Shown: piece by piece, positions 1 through 10,120 of the stretch | Layout of the letters: every line of letters begins with the position of its first letter | Numbering within the stretch: position 1 is the stretch's first letter | NCBI RefSeq assembly: GCF_000949295.1 | Contig: NZ_JXYS01000018.1 | Coordinates: 79,437 to 143,436, forward strand | DNA: 64,000 nucleotides | Source: Acidithrix ferrooxidans | Lineage (GTDB): Bacteria; Actinomycetota; Acidimicrobiia; Acidimicrobiales; Acidimicrobiaceae | Direction: 5' to 3' | The notes under the pieces: model-generated | Seen by the model: the letters and a program-made list of their open reading frames with translations, nothing else | What the model was told of the DNA's origin: nothing | Databases searched by the model: none | Made by a program: the position numbers and the translations under genes

Positions 1-869
1 GGCACTTCAAAGGGAGGATAGGTCCACTTGTAAAACTCTTTAGTGCCCGCGATCTCCTTAGCGCCTAAGGCCGATCCATGTACCGAGCTCTTACCCGCCT
101 TGGTAGGAGCGCCATATCCAATTACCGTCCGCAGTTCAATCAGTGTCGGTCCGCCCGTGTTTTCGCGAGCCTTATTGAACGCTGATTCGATAAGATCGAG
201 ATCCTCATGATCTTCTACCAAAATGGTATTCCAACCATAGCTTTCGAAACGACCTCGAATATTATCTGTGCAGGACAGTGTGGCATCGCCTGTAATCGTT
301 ATATTGTTGGAGTCAAACAATACAATCAGCTTATTCAAACCTAGATGACCAGCCAAAGAGCCTGCTTCGTGAGAGATGCCCTCCATGAGGTCGCCGTCTG
401 AAGCAAAGACGTAAGTGTGATGGTCTATTACTCCTTTAGCTCCTGCGGCATCAACTCGGCTCGCCATCATAGCTTCGGCAAGGGCCATACCAACGGCGCT
501 AGAGATCCCTTGACCCAGCGGACCGGTCGTCATTTCAACGCCAGTTGTGTGATGGTATTCGGGGTGTCCTGGTGTCTTTGAACCCAATTGACGAAAGCCC
601 TGGAGGTCTTGGACCTCAAGTCCATAGCCAAAAAGGTGCAAGAGCGAGTAGACGAGTGCCGATCCATGGCCAGCCGAGAGTACGAATCGATCGCGATCGG
701 CCCAGGTTGGATCAGATGGTGCATGCTTTAGCACCCGAGAAAACAAAGTATATGCGGCAGGTGCAAGTCCCAGAGGAAGGCCCGGATGGCCCGAATTAGC
801 GTGCTCCACCTGATCTATCGAAAGCATCCTTAGCGCGGTTACGCAAAGTTGATCATTGTCGTTTGTCAT
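1..869 (-). CDS. tkt: Transketolase, N-terminal part (cut by window edge)
   Basis: Thiamine-diphosphate enzyme moving two-carbon units between sugar phosphates in the Calvin and pentose phosphate cycles. Reading leftward from an ATG at 869, about 289 residues are visible and the rest lies outside the window. Visible family marks are the early GHPGLPLG segment, SAGHGSALVY, GPLGQGI and the cofactor-binding stretch SDGDLMEG followed by FDSNNIT. The usual GDG of the ThDP motif reads SDGD here. A GGAAAG ribosome site lies about five bases before the ATG. It sits 65 bases downstream of the rpe gene on the same strand and is probably co-transcribed with it. Full-length transketolases have about 650-700 residues, so the pyrimidine-binding and C-terminal domains are not seen. 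Confidence 0.93.
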   Translation of the reverse strand, partial: MTNDNDQLCVTALRMLSIDQVEHANSGHPGLPLGLAPAAYTLFSRVLKHAPSDPTWADRDRFVLSAGHGSALVYSLLHLFGYGLEVQDLQGFRQLGSKTPGHPEYHHTTGVEMTTGPLGQGISSAVGMALAEAMMASRVDAAGAKGVIDHHTYVFASDGDLMEGISHEAGSLAGHLGLNKLIVLFDSNNITITGDATLSCTDNIRGRFESYGWNTILVEDHEDLDLIESAFNKARENTGGPTLIELRTVIGYGAPTKAGKSSVHGSALGAKEIAGTKEFYKWTYPPFEV

Positions 870-934
870 AAAATCTTTCCGATCGTTTAACGTTCATACC
901 TCTTAGTTAACGGCTTTATGTCGCAAGAGGGTCT

Positions 935-1624
935 TTAGGCTTTTCGTTTGGCTTGACCTGCTAAATTGCGAATTTCAGTCACTGCGGCCTCAAGGCCGTC
1001 GGGATGTTTAAAGAGAGAAGAGCCAGCAACCAATGTTCTTGCGCCCGCACTCACAGCACCCTCAACGGTAGAGGAGGAGATTCCCCCATCAACCTCAATT
1101 TCAATTTCATGACTAAACGAGTTTGCCAATTCATAGGCTGAGCTAATCTTTGACTCCATCGTCGAAATGTAGGCCTGGCCACCAAAGCCAGGATTAACCG
1201 TCATAATCAGGATTAGATCTAACAAATCCACGACATTCTCTATGGCACAGATAGGGGTTGCCGGGTTCAGTGCCACGCCGACCTTAGCCCCAGCTTGTCT
1301 CACGCGACCCAGAGTCCGATGAAGATGTCGAGTTGACTCAGCATGAATGATAAGCAGCTCACAGCCTGCCGCTACATATTTTTCGATATATTGATCTGGA
1401 TCAACAATCATAAGATGAGCCTCAAAACCAAGAGTCGTAACTTTTCGCGCCGACGCTATGGTATCTGGACCAAATGTAAGATTTGGTACAAAGACACCAT
1501 CCATAACGTCCCATTGAATTCGATCCACACCCGCTTTTTCCAACTCCACAACCGCATTACCTAGTTGTGAAAAGTCAGCAGGTAGCACCGAAGGGATTAC
1601 CAAAATATTCTGCTTTACACCCAT
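935..1624 (-). CDS. rpe: Ribulose-phosphate 3-epimerase
   Basis: Interconverts ribulose 5-phosphate and xylulose 5-phosphate, feeding ribulose phosphate regeneration in the Calvin cycle and the pentose phosphate pathway. The roughly 229-residue length is normal for this TIM-barrel family. Visible motifs are PSVLPADFSQLG at the N-terminus, the metal-site segment QWDVMDGVFVPN, EAHLMI, MTVNPGFGGQ and the phosphate-binding EVDGGIS. An upstream in-frame TTG at 1630 is possible, but the ATG at 1624 has a GGGGG ribosome site six bases away and is preferred. It lies directly upstream of transketolase on the same strand, a pairing that fits the nearby RuBisCO operon. Confidence 0.93.
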   Translation of the reverse strand: MGVKQNILVIPSVLPADFSQLGNAVVELEKAGVDRIQWDVMDGVFVPNLTFGPDTIASARKVTTLGFEAHLMIVDPDQYIEKYVAAGCELLIIHAESTRHLHRTLGRVRQAGAKVGVALNPATPICAIENVVDLLDLILIMTVNPGFGGQAYISTMESKISSAYELANSFSHEIEIEVDGGISSSTVEGAVSAGARTLVAGSSLFKHPDGLEAAVTEIRNLAGQAKRKA

Positions 1625-1930
1625 CGTCAACCCCCTATTTGGAAAAACTGCGTACCTTTAGATCTTTCCTAAAAACAGTTAATCAACTCACAGCCTAAAG
1701 CGGTCCGCTGCATAGTGAATAATCCGAATTGATCATTACAATTTAGAAAAGAATCTAGGCGACCTAAACACCTATACTCTTCCCACATAAGAGGGATTTA
1801 CCAAACTGAGATCGACCAATGTCACATTGAGGAGTACCATCAAATAAGGTGTTCATTATTGAAAAAGTCGCAAGTAACGGCTATCTCGCCCTTAAATTTT
1901 TTCTAACTGTAGCTTTCTAGCTATTTTCGC

Positions 1931-2632
1931 ATGGGACCAACAGACGTGGAACAAGATAACGACACTAAAGATGCAATGACAGAGATGATCTCGGTCCTTT
2001 TAGTCGACGATCAAGACATCATTCTGGATGGAATCAGTTCAATGATGAAGCGATTCGAGAATCAGATCAAAATTGTGGGCAAGGTTAAGGATGCACAAAG
2101 CGCTATCGCCTTTGTCACTACAAACCAATTAGACATCGTAATCACCGACGTACGTCTCAAAAACGACAGCGGCATCGATCTCTGCAGGGAAATCTCCAAG
2201 TCATTTCCTGATGTTTCGGTCGTCATGCTAACTGTCTACGATGACGAGCAGTATCTATTTCAAGCCCTACGATCTGGAGCAAAAGGGTTTCTTCTCAAAC
2301 AGATCACCGCTGCTGAACTGCTAGAGCAACTCCTACGGGTACAAAACGGTGATATCGTCGTCGATCCTCAGCTAGCGGGCAGGGTTGCACTATCTGCGGC
2401 ACGTCTTCACTCGGGTGAATTCTGGCCAGGAGCACACCTAGGGTTAACGCAAAGGGAGTCAGAGGTCCTTGACCTTGTGACCAAGGGAAACTCAAACAAG
2501 GCAATCGCAGCGAAGCTCTTCGTTGGAGAAGAGACAGTCAAGACCCACCTGAGCGCGGTCTATCGCAAACTCGGCGTCAAAGATAGGACTGCAGCTGTAG
2601 CACTTGCAATGCGCGAAGCAATCTTTAGATAA
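1931..2632 (+). CDS. NarL/FixJ-type response regulator
   Basis: Two-component DNA-binding regulator. A receiver domain spans roughly residues 20-135, with acidic VDDQD at 25-29 and the phospho-acceptor Asp about residue 73 in VITDVRLKND. A LuxR-type helix-turn-helix covers about 160-225 (LTQRESEVLDL, then VKTHLSAVYRKLGV). It is followed after about 57-69 bases by a histidine kinase gene, its likely partner. The first ATG (1931) has no clear ribosome site. ATGs at 1976 and 1985 are alternatives that would trim an acidic leader. Target genes cannot be read from sequence, but its position beside the RuBisCO operon makes carbon- or redox-responsive control a reasonable guess. Confidence 0.88.
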   Translation: MGPTDVEQDNDTKDAMTEMISVLLVDDQDIILDGISSMMKRFENQIKIVGKVKDAQSAIAFVTTNQLDIVITDVRLKNDSGIDLCREISKSFPDVSVVMLTVYDDEQYLFQALRSGAKGFLLKQITAAELLEQLLRVQNGDIVVDPQLAGRVALSAARLHSGEFWPGAHLGLTQRESEVLDLVTKGNSNKAIAAKLFVGEETVKTHLSAVYRKLGVKDRTAAVALAMREAIFR

Positions 2633-2701
2633 CAATAATGCAAAAGCCCCTTTTGAAAGGGATAAGGGAAATCCCAAAATGATGAGTCTTTGGAGTTCAC
2701 A

Positions 2702-3853
2702 TTGAAAGATCACTTGCTTCGTCAAATTATTGACGCAATGCCACACGTCACAGATCTAGAAGAGCTAGCAGATCACGTTGCTGAACTTGTGATAGGGGCT
2801 TTCGGTGCAGACGTATGCTTCGTCTATCTCCTAGACGAGGACCAAAGACATATCAGTCTGATTGGCGCGACACCTCCTTATTCGATCCATAGGGGCAAGA
2901 TTCGCCTAGCCGTTGGAGATGGTATCTCGGGATGGGTCGCTCAATCCAAGATACCTTTAATTGTTCCGGACAAATGGGCGGACAGTAGATACCGTTATAT
3001 GCCTGAACTGGAGGGGGAAAACTTCAATTTCCTGATCTCGGTGCCGATGATGAGACCTGGTGAGGTAGTAGTTGGCGTCCTAAATGTCCATTGGCGCGAA
3101 TTGCCAAGCGAGAGCGAATCGATCTTGGTGGACCTGCAATATGTCGCCAACCTATTTGCCGGCAACGTCGAAATGGCCGCCCTCGTTGAAAAACTTGCCC
3201 GACGCGAGAGTCAACTTGAAAAATTCGCAGCCGACACTATCGATGCAGCGGAGTTAGAGCGAAAGCGAATCGCAAGAGATATTCATGATGGCCTTGGACA
3301 ACTCCTACACTCGGCACTCTACCATCTAGATGCTGCAATGTATCCAGAATCGATGAACGCCTCACGTATAGAGATAACTGCGGCCAAAGATCTCGTCGTC
3401 TCGGCCATCTCAGAGGTAAAAGAGACAATATCGCGACTTCGACCAGGAATCCTAGATGACCTTGGTCTTATGGCGGGCTTAGCAAGTCTTTGCAATTCGA
3501 TAAAAAACCCCGAAGTTGACGTCGAACTTCCCGAGGTATTCGATGCGATCCTCTCTAGCGCAGCCGAGATCACCATCTACCGAATTACCCAAGAAGCGCT
3601 GGCAAACATCATCAAACACTCCGGAGCAACTTGGGCATCGCTGAAGATTTGGCTCGACTACGAACTTCGGATTCTGCATGCGATTATCTCCGACGATGGA
3701 GCGGGGTTCGATGTCGACGATGTCAATAACGGCCACGGAATTCAAGGTATGAGGGAAAGAGTTGAGCTGATCGGAGCAAGCCTCGAGGTATTTTCACGCG
3801 CAAACCATGGTACAAAGATCCACCTCAAAGTACCATTCTCCCTAAATCAATAG
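2702..3853 (+). CDS. GAF-domain sensor histidine kinase (HisKA_3 type)
   Basis: Sensor kinase of the NarX/DegS-like group and the likely partner of the adjacent response regulator. A GAF domain occupies roughly residues 15-165, a short coiled segment follows, the phospho-acceptor His lies in ARDIHDGLGQ (about residue 195-199), and an ATPase domain closes the protein (SDDGAGFDVDD, then GHGIQGMRERV). No transmembrane helix is seen, so it should be cytoplasmic. Two in-frame TTG starts exist, at 2690 and 2702. The second has GGAG six bases upstream and is preferred, which would make a protein of about 383 residues. The ligand of the GAF domain (gas, redox cofactor or metabolite) is not predictable here. 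Confidence 0.87.
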   Translation: MKDHLLRQIIDAMPHVTDLEELADHVAELVIGAFGADVCFVYLLDEDQRHISLIGATPPYSIHRGKIRLAVGDGISGWVAQSKIPLIVPDKWADSRYRYMPELEGENFNFLISVPMMRPGEVVVGVLNVHWRELPSESESILVDLQYVANLFAGNVEMAALVEKLARRESQLEKFAADTIDAAELERKRIARDIHDGLGQLLHSALYHLDAAMYPESMNASRIEITAAKDLVVSAISEVKETISRLRPGILDDLGLMAGLASLCNSIKNPEVDVELPEVFDAILSSAAEITIYRITQEALANIIKHSGATWASLKIWLDYELRILHAIISDDGAGFDVDDVNNGHGIQGMRERVELIGASLEVFSRANHGTKIHLKVPFSLNQ

Positions 3854-3948
3854 AATCAGGTTTGGGTAAATTAGATTCCAAGCTCTCATCGCAGAAGCTA
3901 TATCTCTAGCCAACCCTAAAACCTCCAAACACCAAGGGGTTTCGCGAA

Positions 3949-4890
3949 TCAATCTTTAGGTCCAGGCTCCAAAAATATTCTACTGGCCAAGAAGTCAACA
4001 TCTTCGATAGTCATTAGGTCTAACCGGGTAAGGCGATCTCCTCGACGTTCAAACAACCTATTCGCCTGTCGAAGTCGGGCTCTATCCAGAGCGTTCCGGA
4101 TCGATCGTGCATTTGCAAAGAATGGCTGCTCCATCCGCCGTTGTACATATTGTTCAAAGACGGCTTCGGCTTTCCCGCTCATTACGTAGTTCTGCTCAGC
4201 TAACATCAACTTAGCGATTGTCACAAGCTCCGTCTTGGTGTAATCAGGGAAGTCGATATGGTGTGCAATCCGAGATGACATCCCAGGATTACTAGTGAAA
4301 AACTTGTCCATGCGATCTTTATAACCAGCCAAGATCACGACAAGATCGTCCCTTTGGTTCTCCATAACCTGTAGAAGAATCTCGATCGCTTCGCCACCAT
4401 AGTCGCGCTCGTTCTCCGGCTTGTAGAGATAGTAGGCCTCATCGATAAAGAGCACTCCCCCCATCGCCTTCTTGAGAATCTCCTTGGTCTTAGGCGCCGT
4501 ATGGCCGATATATTGACCCACTAAGTCGTCGCGAGTAACCGAGACCAAATGACCTTGTCGTACATATCCAAGACGATGCAGTATCTCTGCCATGCGCAAA
4601 GCCACAGTCGTCTTACCGGTGCCAGGATTTCCCGTAAAGCTCATATGCATCGAGGGTGCGCCAGAGGAAAGATCCAACTGACGACGCACTCGATCGACCA
4701 GCAAAAGTGAAGCTACCTCGCCAATTCGCGTCTTAACCGGTTTCAAACCAACGAGTTCTTTATCGAGCTTCTCCAAGATACTTGCGATATTCGACTCTTT
4801 GTATACCACATCCAAATCAACGAAATCATCTGCCGTGCCCAGAGAGAGGTTGTCTTCGTCGTCACTTACATTAGCGCCAAGGTCATCCAT
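3949..4890 (-). CDS. cbbX: Red-type RuBisCO activase CbbX
   Basis: AAA+ motor that removes inhibitory sugar phosphates from red-type RuBisCO by pulling on the large-subunit C-terminus. The 313-residue length is typical. Walker A GNPGTGKT is at about residues 87-94, Walker [12 protein letters not shown] at about 146-156, and later arginine-rich segments fit the AAA+ lid. The acidic N-terminal 30 residues carry no recognised motif. It is the third gene of the leftward cbbLSX operon, separated from cbbS by 243 bases that hold a terminator-like hairpin, so its expression may be partly uncoupled. It converges on the histidine kinase gene. Confidence 0.95.
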   Translation of the reverse strand: MDDLGANVSDDEDNLSLGTADDFVDLDVVYKESNIASILEKLDKELVGLKPVKTRIGEVASLLLVDRVRRQLDLSSGAPSMHMSFTGNPGTGKTTVALRMAEILHRLGYVRQGHLVSVTRDDLVGQYIGHTAPKTKEILKKAMGGVLFIDEAYYLYKPENERDYGGEAIEILLQVMENQRDDLVVILAGYKDRMDKFFTSNPGMSSRIAHHIDFPDYTKTELVTIAKLMLAEQNYVMSGKAEAVFEQYVQRRMEQPFFANARSIRNALDRARLRQANRLFERRGDRLTRLDLMTIEDVDFLASRIFLEPGPKD

Positions 4891-5032
4891 CTAAATTCTT
4901 TCTTCTCACTAAGCCACCAATAAGAGGTCCTCACCGCAAACACTCAAGCAAAGAGGCAAACAAGCTGACCATCTAAGTTCATAAATACTCATTCGACTGA
5001 GCCAATCACCTTGAATCTATTAGATGTGACAG

Positions 5033-5090
5033 AGAAAAATAGTGGAGTTTTTGAGAAAACAGCTCATAAAAGCCACCTCAGCCACTCCAC
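5033..5090 (-). terminator. Terminator/attenuator-like hairpin between cbbS and cbbX
   Basis: Arms GTGGAGT (5042-5048) and ACTCCAC (5084-5090) pair, with further AT-rich pairing possible inside. Read leftward, the stem is followed by ATTTTTCT. It lies in the 243-base gap after cbbS and before cbbX, so it could reduce readthrough into cbbX. The stem is short and this is an inference. Confidence 0.45.
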
Positions 5091-5133
5091 CGTCAGTCAT
5101 AAATAGTATTTTCAATAAAGGCGAGGGGTATCT

Positions 5134-5571
5134 CTATGGATACCTTTCACCCTCTGGTTGATCCGTGGCATAAGGGGTGATCGAGTATCTAATCGATCGA
5201 CCATCGACCTCTTGTCGCTGCAGTCTGAACCCTGGCTCGTTGGGTGGGCGATTCACCATAAATGACATAGTTGGGCTCTCCGTGCCTCGATCTGAACCAA
5301 ATGCCATAACACGGATGTAATAGTTAGGAAAGGTCGCCCGGCACTGATTGATCTCCCCCATAATGCCAGCTGGGTCCTTTAGGTCAAACATTGGCATACC
5401 ATACATCTCCCAGTAGGTATTACGGGGATGGGGGTCGTCGGTATACTCCACGCTAAGCGCCCAACCGTGGTCAATAGCCCACTTTATCTGTAGCATTATC
5501 TGCTCGTCGCTAAGTTCTGGAAGAAACGAGAATTGACCCTGAGTCACTCGATTTGCTGGATTGGTCATCAT
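5134..5571 (-). CDS. cbbS: RuBisCO small subunit, form IC
   Basis: Small subunit of hexadecameric RuBisCO. The 145-residue length and C-terminal extension (RYSITPYATDQPEGERYP) are those of red-type proteins. Family segments include TQGQFSFLPELSDEQI, NTYWEMYGMPMFDL and FPNYYIRVMAFGSDRG. It follows cbbL by 21 bases on the same strand. The ORF begins ATGATG, and a GGGAGACGA ribosome site precedes it. The long C-terminal hairpin of red-type small subunits is thought to make assembly independent of the RbcX/Raf1 chaperones, and none of those is encoded nearby. Confidence 0.95.
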   Translation of the reverse strand: MMTNPANRVTQGQFSFLPELSDEQIMLQIKWAIDHGWALSVEYTDDPHPRNTYWEMYGMPMFDLKDPAGIMGEINQCRATFPNYYIRVMAFGSDRGTESPTMSFMVNRPPNEPGFRLQRQEVDGRSIRYSITPYATDQPEGERYP

Positions 5572-5592
5572 AATCTAATCGTCTCCCTAGAT

Positions 5593-7312
<1,720 letters not shown>

Positions 7313-8224
7313 ATGACCTTCAATCAACTTCGAACCCTTGTAGCAGTCGTTCAAAACGGGTCGATTACCGGCGCCGCAGACGAACTCTACCTCTCTCAAT
7401 CTGCAGTCTCTTCTTCTATTTATGCCTTGCGCGACGAACTTGGAATTGAACTTTTCTCTAAATCTGGACGAAACATCGAACCTACACCCGCATGTTTAGT
7501 TCTATACAAGCAAGCCAAGGTGATCTTAGGCATGGCGGAGAAGGCAAAGATTGAGGCTATCGCCACGTCAGACACTAAGAAAAGGATACTTAGAATGGCC
7601 TCAGTCACCACTGCAGGCGAGGCGTTGCTACCTCGGTGGATACGGTCATATATAGATTCACAAAGCGACGTTGAAATTCGCAGTCATGTTGAAAACCGTT
7701 CCCGAGTATTCGAATTGCTCGAATCTCACTCGGTAGACCTCGTTATTGCGGGACGTCCACCGCTTGGAATGGCCTTCAAAACCCTAGCCGTTCGCCCGCA
7801 TAAGCTGATGCTTGTGGCATCTGCAAATTCCGAGATTGCCAAAATCTATGAAGCTGGAGGTGACGTCACCTCCCTCTTAGCTCGATCTACCTGGCTCATG
7901 AGAGAGGAAAAGTCGGGCACACGCAAAAGTCTCGAAGAGTTGCTTGACCTCCTGGCAATATCGCCTCGTATGCTGACGATCGGATCCAACGTGGCACTGC
8001 GAGAAGCTGTAGCCCTTGATATAGGTGTGACTTTATTGTCCTCAGATACGGTCAGTACTCAACTTGAAATGGGTATTTTGAAGGAAATTAACGTCCCTCC
8101 ATTGCCAATTGTAAAACAATGGCATATTACCTCCCGGGACGAAGATGGAGTTCAAGCAGAGATTGCGGCCAACTTTGCCAACCACCTCATCGAGCACAAA
8201 TTCGTCTCCGCCTTGCCCTCTTAG
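7313..8224 (+). CDS. cbbR: LysR-type regulator, probable CbbR
   Basis: LysR-family transcription factor of 303 residues. An N-terminal winged helix-turn-helix spans about residues 1-60 (FNQLRTLVAVVQNGSITGAA, then YLSQSAVSSSIYALRDELG), followed by a periplasmic-binding-like effector domain from about residue 90. The gene starts 241 bases from and divergent to cbbL, the usual placement of CbbR, which responds to metabolites such as RuBP, PEP or NADPH. The name rests on family plus position. The effector cannot be read from sequence. Confidence 0.85.
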   Translation: MTFNQLRTLVAVVQNGSITGAADELYLSQSAVSSSIYALRDELGIELFSKSGRNIEPTPACLVLYKQAKVILGMAEKAKIEAIATSDTKKRILRMASVTTAGEALLPRWIRSYIDSQSDVEIRSHVENRSRVFELLESHSVDLVIAGRPPLGMAFKTLAVRPHKLMLVASANSEIAKIYEAGGDVTSLLARSTWLMREEKSGTRKSLEELLDLLAISPRMLTIGSNVALREAVALDIGVTLLSSDTVSTQLEMGILKEINVPPLPIVKQWHITSRDEDGVQAEIAANFANHLIEHKFVSALPS

Positions 8225-8790
8225 GTGAAAATATGCTATCTGCTCAACCGACCTTATGGCTGGCGAATTGGGTCATAGATCTCAATTTCTCAAATGAAAC
8301 CTTAGTGGAACAGGCAAGTTCAAAAACTCAACGATCAAGTCCAAGTCAAGCTAGCTCTCGACAATTTAAACCTTGGCACACTTAAACCTTGGCATTGAAT
8401 GGCTACCTCTAAACCCCAACTCAGATCGCCAGCCTTGTCCAAAAGCTTACGACAAATTTGGGTTCACCTTCAACGAGGGTAGAAAGTTTAGCTACTTCGT
8501 CTTGTGAGATTGGTTGTCTTGCGGGCCGTGCAATATGCAATCTCTTGTTCAAAAGCCAAAATCCAATTTAACATCGTGGCCCCATCCAAAGTAAAAACCA
8601 AAACGTAAAGACGAAGGAAGGAGTAAAAGCCACGAAGTAAAAGCAACAGAGAGCTTAAAACTGTTAGTCCCAAGCTCCCTTGAACTTTGCCATGGGTTTA
8701 GCGACAAAAGCGAACCCCACCAAAAGATGTAACGATCATTGCTTTGAAATTTAGTAGCTCCAAGTCAACCTCTAAAAAGCCCACAAATGA
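8225..8790. other. Intergenic stretch, no firm gene
   Basis: 566 bases between cbbR and the peptidase gene. A 50-codon ORF begins at 8233 directly after the cbbR stop with a good AGGTG ribosome site and ends at 8385. Its composition is unremarkable and it resembles no family I know, so it is only a weak candidate. A 13-base direct repeat TTAAACCTTGGCA occurs at 8366-8378 and 8382-8394. Nothing else is supported. Confidence 0.4.
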
Positions 8791-9987
8791 CTAAGAGAGG
8801 ATGCTCAATTCACGCGATGCTCGGTTCAAAGAGACACCCATATGCTCACCCACGACGCATATGTCCTCGATTCGCGCCCCGAACTTCCCAGGAATATAGA
8901 TACCCGGTTCAATGGAAAAAGCAGCATAAGCCCCTAATAAAGTCGAGTTCGTAGAGGCAATATAGGGGTCTTCATGTTCCTCTATGCCAATGCCGTGGCC
9001 AGTCCGATGGACAAAGAACTCGCCATATCCGCTTGCCTCTATGACATTTCGTGCAATCGCATCTAGTTCTGCTCCTGAAAGCGCGCTAGACATCTCATCT
9101 CGCGCCTTGGTCTGAGCTCGACTCAAAACGCCATAGAGTTCAACAAATTCTCCCCCGAGGTCTCCAACTCCTATAGTTCGAGTGATATCGGAGCAGTAGC
9201 CGGGTTCTTCGCCCAATCGAAAGACTCCACCAAAATCACATACGACCGCATCACCAATAGAAATTATCCTATCGCCTGCCTCATGATGGGGACTTGCCGA
9301 ATTAGGGCCAGAACCAACGATCGCAAAGTTGACCTTGGCCAGTCCTTCCGCTACAAGTCGGCTAGAGAGTTCATCGGAGACCTCTGCCTCAGAACGACCC
9401 AAAACTGCAATTTCTCCAGCCAACAACTGATCAGCGACTCGATCTGTTATATGTGCAGCCCGAGCAAGCATAAGAAGCTCAAGGCTGTCCTTTTGACCTC
9501 TCAAACCCTTCAGAAGACCAGAGGCAGAAATAAAGCGTGAATTTGGACAGGTATTTTGAAGCTCCAACAGTGCTGAGGCCCACATCCGATCGGAGACCCC
9601 TACAAGGTCCGCCTTTGAAAGAAGGGATCCAATCATCTCGTATGGATTTGAGCCCTCTTTCCATGGCCGTAATTCAAAAAGTTCCGCGTAGTGGCGAACT
9701 CGTGGCGCCTCCAACTCTGGAACGAACAAAACTGGAGCAACACCACGTCTAACCACAAGTGCAGTTAACCTCTCTAGGGGCATTGCTTCATATCCACTGA
9801 GCCATGGCAAATCAGCTCCAAGTGAAAGAATCAATGCGTCAACACCAGCCTCCTCAAGGGCAGATTGGGTTGATTCAAGACGGTTCAACCTTGAGGCATG
9901 AAAGCCATCATCACCGACGGCCCTCAGAGCATCCTTCACAAATACCTCGTCAGATAATTTGTCAATCAAAAAATGAGACTGAACCAA
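8791..9987 (-). CDS. M24-family peptidase (Xaa-Pro aminopeptidase-like)
   Basis: Metallopeptidase of the creatinase/prolidase fold with an N-terminal creatinase domain (about 1-170) and a catalytic pita-bread domain. Metal ligands are visible: Asp in VCDFGGVF, Asp in YCSDITRTIG, His in HRTGHGIGIEEHED, and Glu in FSIEPGIYIPG and ARIEDICV. It probably cleaves X-Pro dipeptides or peptides in the cytoplasm. The longest frame starts with TTG at 9987, which lacks a convincing ribosome site. A GTG some 20 codons inside is an alternative. It is alone, with no clear operon partner. Confidence 0.87.
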   Translation of the reverse strand: MVQSHFLIDKLSDEVFVKDALRAVGDDGFHASRLNRLESTQSALEEAGVDALILSLGADLPWLSGYEAMPLERLTALVVRRGVAPVLFVPELEAPRVRHYAELFELRPWKEGSNPYEMIGSLLSKADLVGVSDRMWASALLELQNTCPNSRFISASGLLKGLRGQKDSLELLMLARAAHITDRVADQLLAGEIAVLGRSEAEVSDELSSRLVAEGLAKVNFAIVGSGPNSASPHHEAGDRIISIGDAVVCDFGGVFRLGEEPGYCSDITRTIGVGDLGGEFVELYGVLSRAQTKARDEMSSALSGAELDAIARNVIEASGYGEFFVHRTGHGIGIEEHEDPYIASTNSTLLGAYAAFSIEPGIYIPGKFGARIEDICVVGEHMGVSLNRASRELSILS

Positions 9988-10120
9988 TCAAAACACACCC
10001 TATCAATTCATATCGACTTACAGATTGCCCCAACATCACCGCCAGTCACATTGGCGAGACGGCGGTACCACCAAAAGATTCTACCAAAGAGATCTATGAC
10101 ATCGAGGATGCAAATCGTCT

